A stretch of 64,000 nt of DNA from Agrobacterium larrymoorei (GTDB taxonomy: Bacteria > Pseudomonadota > Alphaproteobacteria > Rhizobiales > Rhizobiaceae), in assembly GCF_030819275.1 (NCBI RefSeq), contig NZ_JAUTBL010000001.1:1614501-1678500 (forward strand), read 5' to 3'. Positions 26,276 to 34,989 of the stretch are shown here, in pieces (position 1 is the stretch's first letter; every line of letters starts with the position of its first letter). The notes below the pieces were generated by a model that worked only from the letters and a program-made list of their open reading frames with translations, had not been told where the DNA came from and did no database searches. A program made the translations under genes and the position numbers.

Positions 26276-27223
26276 TCAGCGCAGTTTGGGATTGAGGGCG
26301 TCGCGCAGCCAGTCGCCGAGCACGTTGATCGAGACGACAAGCAGACAGAGCTGCAAGCCTGGAAAGAGCACGATCCACCAGAGCCCGGAGAAGAGATACT
26401 GGTTGCCGATGCGGATCAGCGTGCCGAGCGACGGTTGTTCGGGCGGCATGCCGACGCCAAGAAAAGAGAGCGTCGCCTCGATGAGAATGCCCAGACCGAA
26501 GTTCAACGTTGCCGTGACGAGCAGCGGCGTCGTGGTGTTGGGAAGAATATGCTTCAGCATGATCTTCCATTTGGACAGCCGGATCAGCCGGGCGGCCTGA
26601 ACATATTCTTTGTTGCGCTCCACCATGGTCTGAGCGCGCACGGTGCGCGCATATTGCACCCAAGCCGAAAGCGAGATGGCAAGCACGATGACGCCGGAGG
26701 CCCCAGCTTCCCTGAGCGACGGCGGCAGTGCCTGTCTTGCCAGTGCTGACACGAGGATGGCGATCAGCATTGTCGGCATGGAAAGAAGAACGTCGCCCGT
26801 GCGCATCAGCAGACCGTCGGCCCATTTGCCGTGATAGCCGGCGACGAGGCCAAGCATCGTGCCAATAACAAGCGAGACCAGAACGGAGCTTGCGCCGATA
26901 ATGATCGAGGCACGGGAGCCGTAGAGTATGGCTGACAGCATGTCGCGCCCCTGAACATCGGTGCCGAGAATGAAGGGCCATTGGCCCTCCGGCATCCAGA
27001 TCGGGGGAATTTCGGCGTTCAGCAGGTCGAGTGACGCGAGATCATAGGGGTTCTGCACCGTGATGAGCGGGGCGAAGAAAGCTGAGGCGATCAACATCAG
27101 AAGCAGGATTGCTGCGGCAATCGCGGAGGGGTGGCGCTTGAAACTCCACCACAGGTCGGATTGGAGCATCCTTGAAAGTCGAGAAGGACGGGAAACGGCG
27201 GCGGTCTGTTCGATGGCGGTCAT
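26276..27223 (-). CDS. ABC transporter permease (DppC type)
   Basis: A 315-residue inner-membrane permease with about six hydrophobic segments. It has the N-terminal OppC/DppC segment and the cytoplasmic EAA loop 'YVQAARLIRLSKWKIMLKHIL'. I chose the ATG at 27223, behind GGGAAACC, over a start 24 bases upstream that would overlap the DppB-type gene. It forms the channel with that protein. Confidence 0.9.
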   Translation of the reverse strand: MTAIEQTAAVSRPSRLSRMLQSDLWWSFKRHPSAIAAAILLLMLIASAFFAPLITVQNPYDLASLDLLNAEIPPIWMPEGQWPFILGTDVQGRDMLSAILYGSRASIIIGASSVLVSLVIGTMLGLVAGYHGKWADGLLMRTGDVLLSMPTMLIAILVSALARQALPPSLREAGASGVIVLAISLSAWVQYARTVRAQTMVERNKEYVQAARLIRLSKWKIMLKHILPNTTTPLLVTATLNFGLGILIEATLSFLGVGMPPEQPSLGTLIRIGNQYLFSGLWWIVLFPGLQLCLLVVSINVLGDWLRDALNPKLR

Positions 27224-27236
27224 GATGGTTTCCCGG

Positions 27237-28202
27237 TCATGCTGCACGCAGCCGAGGGTCGATGACGGCGTAAGCGATGTCGACCAACGTGTTCAGCGTG
27301 ACGAAGATGAAGGATACGATGCAGAGATAGGCCGCCATGACGGGAATATCGACGAAGGTCACGGCCTGCATGAACAGCATGCCCATTCCCGGCCACTGGA
27401 AAACCGTTTCGGTGACGAGCGCGAACGCGATCAGATTTCCGACCTGCATGGCGGTGAGTGTCACCACCGGCATCAGACAGTTCTTCAGTGCATGGCGAAA
27501 CCAGAGAGCGCGTCTCTTGACCCCGCGTGCGCGGGCGAACTTGATGAAATCGGTCCGAAGTGTTTCCAGCATTTCGGCGCGCACCAGCCGCATCACCAAG
27601 GTGATCTGGAAGAGCGAAAGCGACAGTGCGGGCAAAACAATCGCTGCGCGTCCTGACGGGGTCAGGAGCCCGGTGGACCACCAGCCGATGCGCACGACCT
27701 CTCCGCGACCATAACCCGGCAACCAGCCAAGGGTGACGGAAAAGGTCAGGATCAGCAGAATGCCCACCAGAAAGCTTGGCAGGGAAACGCCGACGATCGA
27801 TGAGAACTGCAAGGCTTCGGCCCACCAGCGCCCGCGACCGATGGCGGTAAAGACGCCAAGCGGAATACCGATGGCAAGCGAGAGGAAGGTGGCGATGAGC
27901 ACCAGTTCGAACGTCGCCGGGAAACGCTCTGCGATCAGTGTCAGCACGGATTGCTGGTTTCGCCAGGATAATCCGAATTCCCCTTGGGCCGCATTGGTGA
28001 CGAAGCGGACATATTGAACGAGAAACCCGTCATTGAGGCCGAGCCGGGCACGCAGCTCGTCGCGTTCGACCTGGGTGGCGCTTTCATTGACCATGATCTC
28101 CACGGGATCGCCGAGGAAACAGAAAATGAGGAAGGCGAAGAAGGCAACCGTGAGCATCACGAGAACGGCGTTGCCGATCCGCTTGATGAGGAAGGCGAGC
28201 AT
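27237..28202 (-). CDS. ABC transporter permease (DppB type)
   Basis: A 321-residue inner-membrane permease with the DppB hallmark start ('MLAFLIKRIGNAVLVMLTVAF'), a ~70-residue periplasmic loop, and an EAA loop 'DFIKFARARGVKRRALWFRH'. It follows the binding-protein gene by 73 bases and pairs with the DppC-type permease. Confidence 0.92.
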   Translation of the reverse strand: MLAFLIKRIGNAVLVMLTVAFFAFLIFCFLGDPVEIMVNESATQVERDELRARLGLNDGFLVQYVRFVTNAAQGEFGLSWRNQQSVLTLIAERFPATFELVLIATFLSLAIGIPLGVFTAIGRGRWWAEALQFSSIVGVSLPSFLVGILLILTFSVTLGWLPGYGRGEVVRIGWWSTGLLTPSGRAAIVLPALSLSLFQITLVMRLVRAEMLETLRTDFIKFARARGVKRRALWFRHALKNCLMPVVTLTAMQVGNLIAFALVTETVFQWPGMGMLFMQAVTFVDIPVMAAYLCIVSFIFVTLNTLVDIAYAVIDPRLRAA

Positions 28203-28275
28203 GACACCCTGTCCTTTGTCCGAAGAAAGAAAGCTGGCCCCCGCGACACGTCTGCGCGGCGAGGGCCATCCGCTG

Positions 28276-29835
28276 TTACATTTTCACCAGCCAAAGGCGG
28301 GGAAGATTATCCGAGAAGAGCGGGAAATCCTTGACTTTCGCGCTGGTTGCCCAGGCAAGCGGCTGTTGGTGCAGCGGGATCATCAGAGCGTGTTCCTTGG
28401 CGATCTTCAGGGCATCTGCCGAAAGAGCAAGGCGCTTCGTCCGGTCCAGTTCGACAGCCGAGGCTTCCGTCACCTTGTCGAACTCCTTGTCAGACCATCC
28501 ACCCCAGTTGAAGATGCCGAATGAACCTTCCTTGGTGTGGAGAACCTGCGAGGTGAGGCTGTAGGCATCGAGCATCGGCAGCGTTGCCCAACCGAGCGTG
28601 TAGACATCGACCTTGCCGGACGAGCGCTTCGGTGTCTGCACGGCCCGAGGCCCCTGGTCGAGCTTTGGCTTGAGCCCGACGCGCGACCACATTGAAGCGA
28701 CCGCCTGACAGACCTGCTCTTCATTCACCAGCGTGTCGGAGCAGTTAAAGTCGAACTCGAAACCTTCTGCACCCGCCTCCTTGAGCAGCGCCTTGGCCTT
28801 CTCCGGATCGGCCTTGAGCGGCGTATCGAGGGCGGCGTCGTAACCGGGGATCTGTGGAGCGACCAGCGTACCGGCATTTCGGGACTTGCCGCGCATGACG
28901 CGCTTTTGAATGAGGTCCAGATCGATGGCGAGCTGCATGGCCTGGCGCACACGCAAATCCTTCATCGGGTTCGGCGCACCGGACAGCAGCGTATCGCGCT
29001 GGCTGAAGCCGATCATGACGGTGCGCAGATCCGTGCCTTCCAGAAGCTTGACCTGCGATACTGCAGCCTCAAGACGCGGCAAATCCTGAACAGGTGCCTG
29101 ATCGGTAAAATCGATATCGCCGGAGAGCAGTGCTGCGACGCGCGTGGCGCTGGAGGCGATCGGCGTCAGTTCGATGCGGTCGATATTGTGCTCAGGCTTA
29201 TCCCACCAGCCATCATATTTGACGAAAACCGTCTTGGCGTCGGGCTGTCGGCTTTCGACCTTGAACGGGCCGGTGCCGTTTTCATTATAGGTCGCATAAC
29301 CCTCGGTGCCGGAGCCGACATCCGTCGGCGCTTCCGCTTTGTTGTCCTTCAACCATTTTGCGTTGAAGATATAGATGGTCGTCAGATCGTTCAGGAGCAG
29401 CGGGTAATTGGCCGTCACATCGATTTCGATCGTATGCGCATCGATCACGCGCGAGCCTTTATAGGCCGGGATATTGCCGCGCAGCGGCGACTTCGGATCG
29501 GTGGCGCGCAGGAGCGAGGCCTGGACGTCGTCAGCGGTGAAATCCGCGCCATTGTGGAATTTTACGCCCTCGCGGAGCTTGAAGCGCCACGTCGTCGGCG
29601 AGATGATTTCATAGGATGTGGCGAGTGCCGGCTCAAGCTTGAGATTGCGGTCATAGCGCATCAAGCCCTCATAGGCGTGGTTGAGCACGCCAAGAGCAAA
29701 GCTGTCTCCGTAGGAATAGGGATCGAGGGAGCTGATATCGCGCGAGGCGCCCCATTTCAGCGTGTTGGCCGTGGCCGGCATGGTCAGAGCAAGAAGCGCA
29801 AGGCTCGTTCCCAATAATATGCGTTTGCTTAACAT
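28276..29835 (-). CDS. ABC transporter substrate-binding protein (SBP_bac_5 family)
   Basis: A 519-residue periplasmic protein with a clear Sec signal peptide (~1-23, ending 'PATA'). The mature part is a DppA/OppA-type solute receptor, with 'KLREGVKFHNGADFTADDV' typical of the family. The family binds peptides but also nickel, opines, oligosaccharides and other solutes. The surrounding amidohydrolases suggest a peptide-like or N-heterocyclic amide ligand. It is the first gene of an eight-gene operon reaching 20315, and its promoter lies in the operator-rich gap shared with the GntR gene. Confidence 0.92.
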   Translation of the reverse strand: MLSKRILLGTSLALLALTMPATANTLKWGASRDISSLDPYSYGDSFALGVLNHAYEGLMRYDRNLKLEPALATSYEIISPTTWRFKLREGVKFHNGADFTADDVQASLLRATDPKSPLRGNIPAYKGSRVIDAHTIEIDVTANYPLLLNDLTTIYIFNAKWLKDNKAEAPTDVGSGTEGYATYNENGTGPFKVESRQPDAKTVFVKYDGWWDKPEHNIDRIELTPIASSATRVAALLSGDIDFTDQAPVQDLPRLEAAVSQVKLLEGTDLRTVMIGFSQRDTLLSGAPNPMKDLRVRQAMQLAIDLDLIQKRVMRGKSRNAGTLVAPQIPGYDAALDTPLKADPEKAKALLKEAGAEGFEFDFNCSDTLVNEEQVCQAVASMWSRVGLKPKLDQGPRAVQTPKRSSGKVDVYTLGWATLPMLDAYSLTSQVLHTKEGSFGIFNWGGWSDKEFDKVTEASAVELDRTKRLALSADALKIAKEHALMIPLHQQPLAWATSAKVKDFPLFSDNLPRLWLVKM

Positions 29836-29860
29836 TGTGGTCCCCTTTTTATGGATTCAT

Positions 29861-30071
29861 ATTGCATTCGATTTCAATCGAAATTGCATGCGATTTTGAC
29901 GTTCCGCTCCGTTTTTCCTCGGGTTGGTAATGTCTGTCGCGCCATTCTGTGTGGCTGTAGACCGAGGCTATGCAACTTCGTATGCAATTTCAAGTCAAAA
30001 ATTGTATGCAATTAAATTGGATGGATTCGGTACAAAATTTGTGCGATATACGGCCTAAATGTATACGAGCG
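29861..30071. promoter_or_regulatory. Array of GntR-type operator candidates
   Basis: The 249-base gap between the binding-protein gene and the GntR gene holds repeated AT-rich half-palindromes: ATTGCATTCGATTT (29861-29874), AAATTGCATGCGATTT (29881-29896), TTCGTATGCAATTT (29977-29990) and AATTGTATGCAATT (30000-30013), plus a weaker ATGTATACGAG (30060-30070). The shared core TTGYATGCRA resembles FCD-type GntR sites. Two pairs, one near each promoter, fit joint control of the divergent operons. Confidence 0.55.
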
Positions 30072-30084
30072 GGATTTGAAATCG

Positions 30085-30774
30085 ATGTCCACGAATCTGA
30101 CCAGAAGCGACGCGATCTATGCCTCGCTGCGTCGCGCCATTCTCGAGCAGGCGCTGAAGCCGGGCACGAAACTGCCGGAAGATTCAATCGGGGATACATT
30201 CGGCGTGAGCCGCACGAGTGCCCGTAATGCTCTGGTCCGGCTGTCTTCGGACGGCCTGGTGGAGATCAAGCCGAACCGTGGCGCTGCCGTTGCCATGCCG
30301 ACGCTCGAAGAGGCTGTGGAAGTATTCGCGCTGCGCCGCTGCCTTGAGCGGGAGGTTATCGACCGGCTGTGCAAGCGCATGCCGAAGGACGGCATCGATG
30401 CGCTGGTAAGCCATGTGCGGGAAGAGGAACGCGCCTTGCGCGCATCGTCGCCGCGCTCCATCCGGCTGGCCGGGGAGTTTCACATCCTGCTGGCGGAGCT
30501 GACTGGCTCCAAGCTTTTGATCGAATTCATCATCCAGGTCGTCTCCCGGTCGTCGCTCATCCTTGCACGTTTCGGCAGACCGCATTCAGCGGAATGCGGG
30601 ATCGATGAACATATCCAGTTGATCGAGGCACTGAAAAATCTCGATGTCGAGGCTGCGACCCACATCATGGACCACCATTTGCACGCGGTCGAAGATCGCG
30701 CCAAAGCCGATGACGAGGATGACGGTCCGGATATCAGCGAAATCCTCAGCCGCTACATCTCGGCCTCGGAGTGA
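30085..30774 (+). CDS. GntR-family (FCD) transcriptional regulator
   Basis: A 229-residue regulator: GntR winged helix-turn-helix at ~5-70 ('DAIYASLRRAILEQALKPGTKL') and an FCD domain at ~80-215 with metal-ligand-type Asp/His residues ('GEFHILLAELTG', 'DEHIQLIEAL'). I prefer the ATG at 30085 to a TTG nine bases earlier. It is divergent from the importer operon and is the first gene of the plus-strand set, 11 bases before the Ntn-hydrolase gene, so it likely controls both arms. A GntR gene next to an HpxW-like gene also occurs in the Klebsiella hpx purine cluster (recalled knowledge). Confidence 0.9.
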   Translation: MSTNLTRSDAIYASLRRAILEQALKPGTKLPEDSIGDTFGVSRTSARNALVRLSSDGLVEIKPNRGAAVAMPTLEEAVEVFALRRCLEREVIDRLCKRMPKDGIDALVSHVREEERALRASSPRSIRLAGEFHILLAELTGSKLLIEFIIQVVSRSSLILARFGRPHSAECGIDEHIQLIEALKNLDVEAATHIMDHHLHAVEDRAKADDEDDGPDISEILSRYISASE

Positions 30775-30785
30775 GGTTGGGTAGA

Positions 30786-32372
30786 ATGGCGACGCGTGAG
30801 GGCATCTTTTCACATCAGAACACGCACGCTGCCCGGTCACGGCGGGGCATGGTCACGACGCCGCATCGCGCTGCAAGCGAAGCCGGTGCCAAGGTTCTGA
30901 GACGCGGCGGCACGGCGATCGAGGCCGTGATTGCGGCAGGGGCGGCATTGACGGTGCTGTATCCGCATTTTTGCGGGCTGGGTGGGGATGCCATCTGGAT
31001 CATCGCAGACGGCGAAGGGCGACGCGAAGCGATCATGGGCATCGGGCAAGCGGCTGAGAATTTGCCGAAGCTCGATGTTATTCCAACACGTGGCCCTCTC
31101 TCCACCTTGACGACGGCGGCGCTGGTCGACAGTTGGGGCCAGGCTCTAGACTATTCTCATGCCCATTGGGGTGGCACCGAGAGCTTCGCGAGCCTGCTGG
31201 GCGATGCGATAGAATTTGCGGCGGGCGGCTTTCCCGTCAGCCAATCCCAGGCCCACTGGCACCAGTTTCGCAAAGACGAGATCGATGGATGGCCGGGCGT
31301 TTCCAGCTTCTTCGTGAAGGAAGGTATACAACGCCAGCCGCAGTTGGCCGCCGTACTGGAAGAGATCGCCCTTCAAGGCTACCGGACATTTTACGAGGGC
31401 GAGGTGGCTGACCGCATTGCCAGGGGGCTTGAGGCGGCCGGCAGCCTGATCCGAAAGCGCGATCTGGAAAAGACAGGTGCGACGATGGCCGCCCCCTTAT
31501 CGCTCACCTACCGCGATTTCGAACTTTTGGCTCCGCCGCCGCCCAGCCAAGGTGTGACGACACTGTCGATCATGGGCATCCTGTCGAATTTCGCGATGCA
31601 TGGCACCGGTCCGGATACTTCGCAATTCTATCATCTCTGTGCAGAAGCGATCAAACAGGCCTTTCTGGAGCGGGGCAGTATCGCTGACCCGGACTTTGTC
31701 GAGCAGGACTGCGCCGCCTGGCTGGCGCGGGATTGTCTCGCGGCGAAGGCGGGGAAAATCAATCGCAATGTCGCCTTGCCTTGGCCTGCACCCTTTCGTA
31801 ATGGCGATACGGTGTTTCTAGCCGCGACGGATGCGCAAGGCCGCTCCGCCAGCCTTCTTCAAAGCACCTATTACGATTGGGGCAGCGGCGTGCTGCTGGA
31901 AGATACCGGCATCCTCTGGCAAAACCGCGGCGCGGCGTTCAGTCTCGACCCAAATAGTCCCAACGTGATCGCGCCTGGCAAGAGGCCCTTTTATACGCTT
32001 AACCCTGGTATTGCGCTGCGCGGCGGAAAACCAGCGATCCTCTACGGAACGCAAGGTGCCGACGGTCAGCCGCAGACGCTGACCCTGTTACTGAGCCGGT
32101 TGATTGACCATGGCCTTGATCCGCTTTCGGCATTGTCAGCGCCGCGCTTTCTTCTTGGCCGCACATTTTCAGACAGCCGGGACAATCTCAAGATTGAGCA
32201 ATCTGTCGGCTCAGACGTGATCGATATGCTTACACGTTATGGCCACGGCGTCGTCGCTATTCCAGAACTCAGCGCGCTTGCGGGTCAGGCAGGGATCATC
32301 AAGATTGGTGAGGATGGCTGGATCGACGGCGCGCATGACCCGCGCAGCGATGGTTGCGCAGTGGGAGTATAA
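30786..32372 (+). CDS. Gamma-glutamyltransferase-family Ntn hydrolase (oxamate amidohydrolase-like)
   Basis: A 528-residue protein of the gamma-glutamyltranspeptidase fold, made as a proenzyme that cuts itself before a Thr nucleophile. The likely nucleophile is Thr342 ('NGDTVF'), followed by the small-subunit signature 'SLLQSTYYDWGSG' and 'NRGAAFSLDPN'. There is no signal peptide, unlike periplasmic GGT, so it should be cytoplasmic. Its length and motif style match HpxW, the oxamate amidohydrolase of Klebsiella purine catabolism, better than true GGT. ATG 30786 follows GAGG; a GTG at 30771 is an alternative. An amidase step on a small ring-derived amide is inferred. Confidence 0.8.
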   Translation: MATREGIFSHQNTHAARSRRGMVTTPHRAASEAGAKVLRRGGTAIEAVIAAGAALTVLYPHFCGLGGDAIWIIADGEGRREAIMGIGQAAENLPKLDVIPTRGPLSTLTTAALVDSWGQALDYSHAHWGGTESFASLLGDAIEFAAGGFPVSQSQAHWHQFRKDEIDGWPGVSSFFVKEGIQRQPQLAAVLEEIALQGYRTFYEGEVADRIARGLEAAGSLIRKRDLEKTGATMAAPLSLTYRDFELLAPPPPSQGVTTLSIMGILSNFAMHGTGPDTSQFYHLCAEAIKQAFLERGSIADPDFVEQDCAAWLARDCLAAKAGKINRNVALPWPAPFRNGDTVFLAATDAQGRSASLLQSTYYDWGSGVLLEDTGILWQNRGAAFSLDPNSPNVIAPGKRPFYTLNPGIALRGGKPAILYGTQGADGQPQTLTLLLSRLIDHGLDPLSALSAPRFLLGRTFSDSRDNLKIEQSVGSDVIDMLTRYGHGVVAIPELSALAGQAGIIKIGEDGWIDGAHDPRSDGCAVGV

Positions 32373-32376
32373 GCAC

Positions 32377-33618
32377 ATGCGCGCCGATGTCCTTCTTCGA
32401 AACGTTCGGACCGCAGCAGAGCCTGGCGTCATCGACATAGCCATTCGCGACGGGCTGATCGTCGACATGCGCCGCAACATTCGCTGCGAGGCCATTGAAG
32501 AGGAGGATTTTGACGGTCGGTTTGCCTTTCCGGGCTTCGCCGATAGTCATGTGCATCTGGATAAGGCCTGTATTCTGGAGCGCTGCACGATCTGTGAGGG
32601 CACGCTGGAGGAGGCGGTGCGCGAAACGGCGAAGGCCAAGGCCGGCTTTACGCAGGAGGATGTCTACGACCGTGCAAGCGCTGTCGTGCGCCAAGCGATC
32701 ATGCATGGCACCAACCGCATGCGAACCTTTGTCGAGATCGACCCACGCGCGGGCATGCGGTCCTTCGAGGCGATCAAGCGGGTTCGGGAACGCTTTGCTT
32801 TCGCCATCGATATCCAGATTTGCGCTTTCGCACAGGAAGGATTGACGCAGGAACCGGAGACGGAAGCCATGCTCGACGAGGCACTTCGCACCGGCGCGGA
32901 CCTCGTTGGCGGATGTCCCTACACCGATCCCCGCCCGGAAGAGCATGTGCGTCGCATCTTTGCGCTCGCAAGGAAGCACGACGTCGATGTCGATTTCCAT
33001 CTGGATTTCAGCCTAGACCCCGCCAAGACGGATCTTCCGGCGGTGATTGCCGAAACCACGGCCAACGCCTACGCCAGCCGTGTCACCATCGGGCATGTCA
33101 CCAACCTTTCCGCTCTTAATCCCGAGGACCGATCCCTTATCGCCCGAAAAGTTGCCGAGGCTGGCATCGCGCTCGTCGTTCTGCCAGCGACCGATCTCTT
33201 TCTGATGGGGCGGGGCCGAGCGGCAAATATCCCCCGCGGTATTACACCGGCTCATCTCCTTTCGGCAGATGGGGTTCGGACAGCGGTCGCGACCAACAAT
33301 GTGCTCAACCCATTCACGCCTTTCGGCGATGCCTCGCTCGGGCGAATGGCCAATCTCTATGCCAATGTGATGCAGCTTTCGCGTGATGACGATATTGATC
33401 AGGTTTTCGCCATGGTCAGCGACCGTGCGGCTTCGATCATGGGCGTTGATCATCGGTTACGAATCGGTGGGGTTGCCGATATCGTCATTCTGGATGCTGA
33501 TGATCCCCGTCATGCCGTGCGTTCTTCGGCACCTGCGATTGCGGGCTGGAAGGCCGGACGAAGAACCTTTGTTCGTCCAAAGCCCATCATTTTCGACACG
33601 GCATCATCTGATCCGTAG
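32377..33618 (+). CDS. Cytosine deaminase-like amidohydrolase lacking two usual catalytic residues
   Basis: A 413-residue protein of the cytosine-deaminase-like group. His58/His60 ('DSHVHLD') and the third ligand His208 are intact, and 'IGHVTNL' supplies the next His. The position of the CodA general base Glu is Phe211 ('FHLDFS'), and the metal-binding Asp of strand 8 is Asn307 ('ATNNVLNP'). I take the start at ATG 32377, behind GGGAG and four bases after the previous stop. The long upstream frame is noise. It sits between the HpxW-like and M24 genes. It may be a hydrolase with a different mechanism. Confidence 0.83.
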   Translation: MRADVLLRNVRTAAEPGVIDIAIRDGLIVDMRRNIRCEAIEEEDFDGRFAFPGFADSHVHLDKACILERCTICEGTLEEAVRETAKAKAGFTQEDVYDRASAVVRQAIMHGTNRMRTFVEIDPRAGMRSFEAIKRVRERFAFAIDIQICAFAQEGLTQEPETEAMLDEALRTGADLVGGCPYTDPRPEEHVRRIFALARKHDVDVDFHLDFSLDPAKTDLPAVIAETTANAYASRVTIGHVTNLSALNPEDRSLIARKVAEAGIALVVLPATDLFLMGRGRAANIPRGITPAHLLSADGVRTAVATNNVLNPFTPFGDASLGRMANLYANVMQLSRDDDIDQVFAMVSDRAASIMGVDHRLRIGGVADIVILDADDPRHAVRSSAPAIAGWKAGRRTFVRPKPIIFDTASSDP

Positions 33619-33715
33619 GAGCTGCCTTTAAGTCACTGTGGTGGGGGATCGTGAATGCGGCTGGCGACATTCATCTGCCTCAGCTAAACCGAATTGAGTG
33701 TTCGTGGAGGCAGCG

Positions 33716-34954
33716 TTGAGCGATTTGGACAGGAAACGGGCGGAGCGGCTGATGCGCGACGCCGGCATTGATGCGCTGGTTCTCTTCCAGCCGGAAGCCT
33801 TTCAATATGCGATTGGCGCGCCAGCGGGCGTCGCCACCATGTGGGGCAGGGCAGGTGCTGCGATCGCGCTGGTGCCAAGTGATTCTGAGCGTCCGCTTGC
33901 AGCAGTCGTCAGCGATCATGCCGCGCCAGTGGTATTGCAGAAGAGTTTGGATGTTGAGGTCCGCACGCATCGTATCTGGATCGACGGGGTCGATCTGTCG
34001 GGCGTAAACGCGATCTCCGGCATTGATGGCGCGTATGGGAGTTCCGGCGTGGCAGGCCCGAGACCGGAAACTTTCGATCGGTCGGCATGCTTCAACCTCT
34101 TGGCCGAGCTGTTGACGGAGAAGGGTCTAAGCGATGCGAGGATCGGGGTCGATCTCGAATTTATGCCCGCCGCCGATTTCGAGGTTCTGAAGACGTCTCT
34201 TCCATCTGTCCAATGGGTCGATGGCTCCCTCATGCTCAGGCGCTTGCGCGCCATCAAGACCCCCCGTGAAATCGAACGCCTCCGGCGCGCGACCATGGCG
34301 GCAGAGGCTGGTCTCACGCGCATGATGGACGCCGTGGTTCTTGGAGCCTCGCTCGCGAGCCTCTCGGCGGCGTGGAAGGCGGGTGCGCAGGAAGCCGCTG
34401 CGGCAGGCGGTTTTACGCTGAGCGGACACTGGGACTATATCTCCGTCGGACCGGACCTGTCGAATGGCGCTGCAAAGGTCACGCCAGGTGCTTTGATCAA
34501 GGCCGATGTCGGGACGCTGGTCGAAGGCTACTCGTCCGATGGCGCGCGCACCGTGACCTACGGTCCGGCATTGCCATTGGCGCAGGATATCTTCAAGGCG
34601 CTGGAGACTGCATTCTATGCGGGGCTGGAGCAGATCAGCCCCGGCAACACGTTCGGCGCGGTGCATGACGCTATGCTCCGCTCAATGAGGCGCGATGGAT
34701 TCGGTGAATACTACCGCGGACATTTCGGCCACTCCGTCGGTGGTGGCGTCGGTATCGAGGAATGGCCGTTCTTTTCTGCCGGTAATCCGGAGATTATCGA
34801 GACCGATATGGTGGTTGCGCTCGAAGCGCCGTTCTATGGGCAAAACTTCGGAGCGCTGATGATCGAGGATCAGTTTCTGGTAACGCAGAGTGGGACGCAA
34901 TGCATGAACAGCCTGCCGCGGGGTCTGCTTGATCTTGCCAAGGGCAGTGTGTGA
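33716..34954 (+). CDS. M24-family hydrolase (Xaa-Pro dipeptidase/creatinase-like)
   Basis: A 412-residue protein with an N-terminal creatinase domain (~1-165) and a pita-bread M24 domain. The metal ligands expected of aminopeptidase-type members are visible: two Asp in 'KADVGTLVEGYSSDG', His in 'GHFGHSVG', Glu in 'IEEWPF' and Glu in 'MIEDQF'. A dipeptidase is therefore more likely than a metal-free creatinase. TTG 33716, just after GTGGAGG, is the best start; a GTG at 33698 would overlap that site. It ends the plus-strand operon and may split the last amide of the pathway. Confidence 0.85.
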   Translation: MSDLDRKRAERLMRDAGIDALVLFQPEAFQYAIGAPAGVATMWGRAGAAIALVPSDSERPLAAVVSDHAAPVVLQKSLDVEVRTHRIWIDGVDLSGVNAISGIDGAYGSSGVAGPRPETFDRSACFNLLAELLTEKGLSDARIGVDLEFMPAADFEVLKTSLPSVQWVDGSLMLRRLRAIKTPREIERLRRATMAAEAGLTRMMDAVVLGASLASLSAAWKAGAQEAAAAGGFTLSGHWDYISVGPDLSNGAAKVTPGALIKADVGTLVEGYSSDGARTVTYGPALPLAQDIFKALETAFYAGLEQISPGNTFGAVHDAMLRSMRRDGFGEYYRGHFGHSVGGGVGIEEWPFFSAGNPEIIETDMVVALEAPFYGQNFGALMIEDQFLVTQSGTQCMNSLPRGLLDLAKGSV

Positions 34955-34967
34955 GCAGCGCGCTCAC
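34951..34967. terminator. Small hairpin at the convergent gene ends
   Basis: GTGAGC and GCTCAC form a 6-bp stem across AGCGC, overlapping the stop of the M24 gene and 22 bases before the end of the BMP permease gene. A run of six A (T on the minus strand) follows at 34981-34986, which would help stop the leftward transcript. Confidence 0.35.
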
Positions 34968-34989
34968 GCGCGTTCTCCTGCAAAAAACG

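Noticed and set aside
25211..26749. 512-codon open frame antisense to the amidohydrolase and DppC-type genes
   Set aside because: Arg/His/Gln-rich translation with no family features; the opposite strand encodes well-conserved enzymes. High-GC third positions commonly open such frames.
28906..29817. 303-codon open frame antisense to the peptide-type receptor gene
   Set aside because: The receptor gene with its signal peptide explains the region.
30786..32372. Periplasmic gamma-glutamyltranspeptidase
   Set aside because: No signal peptide; length and context fit the cytoplasmic HpxW-like group better.
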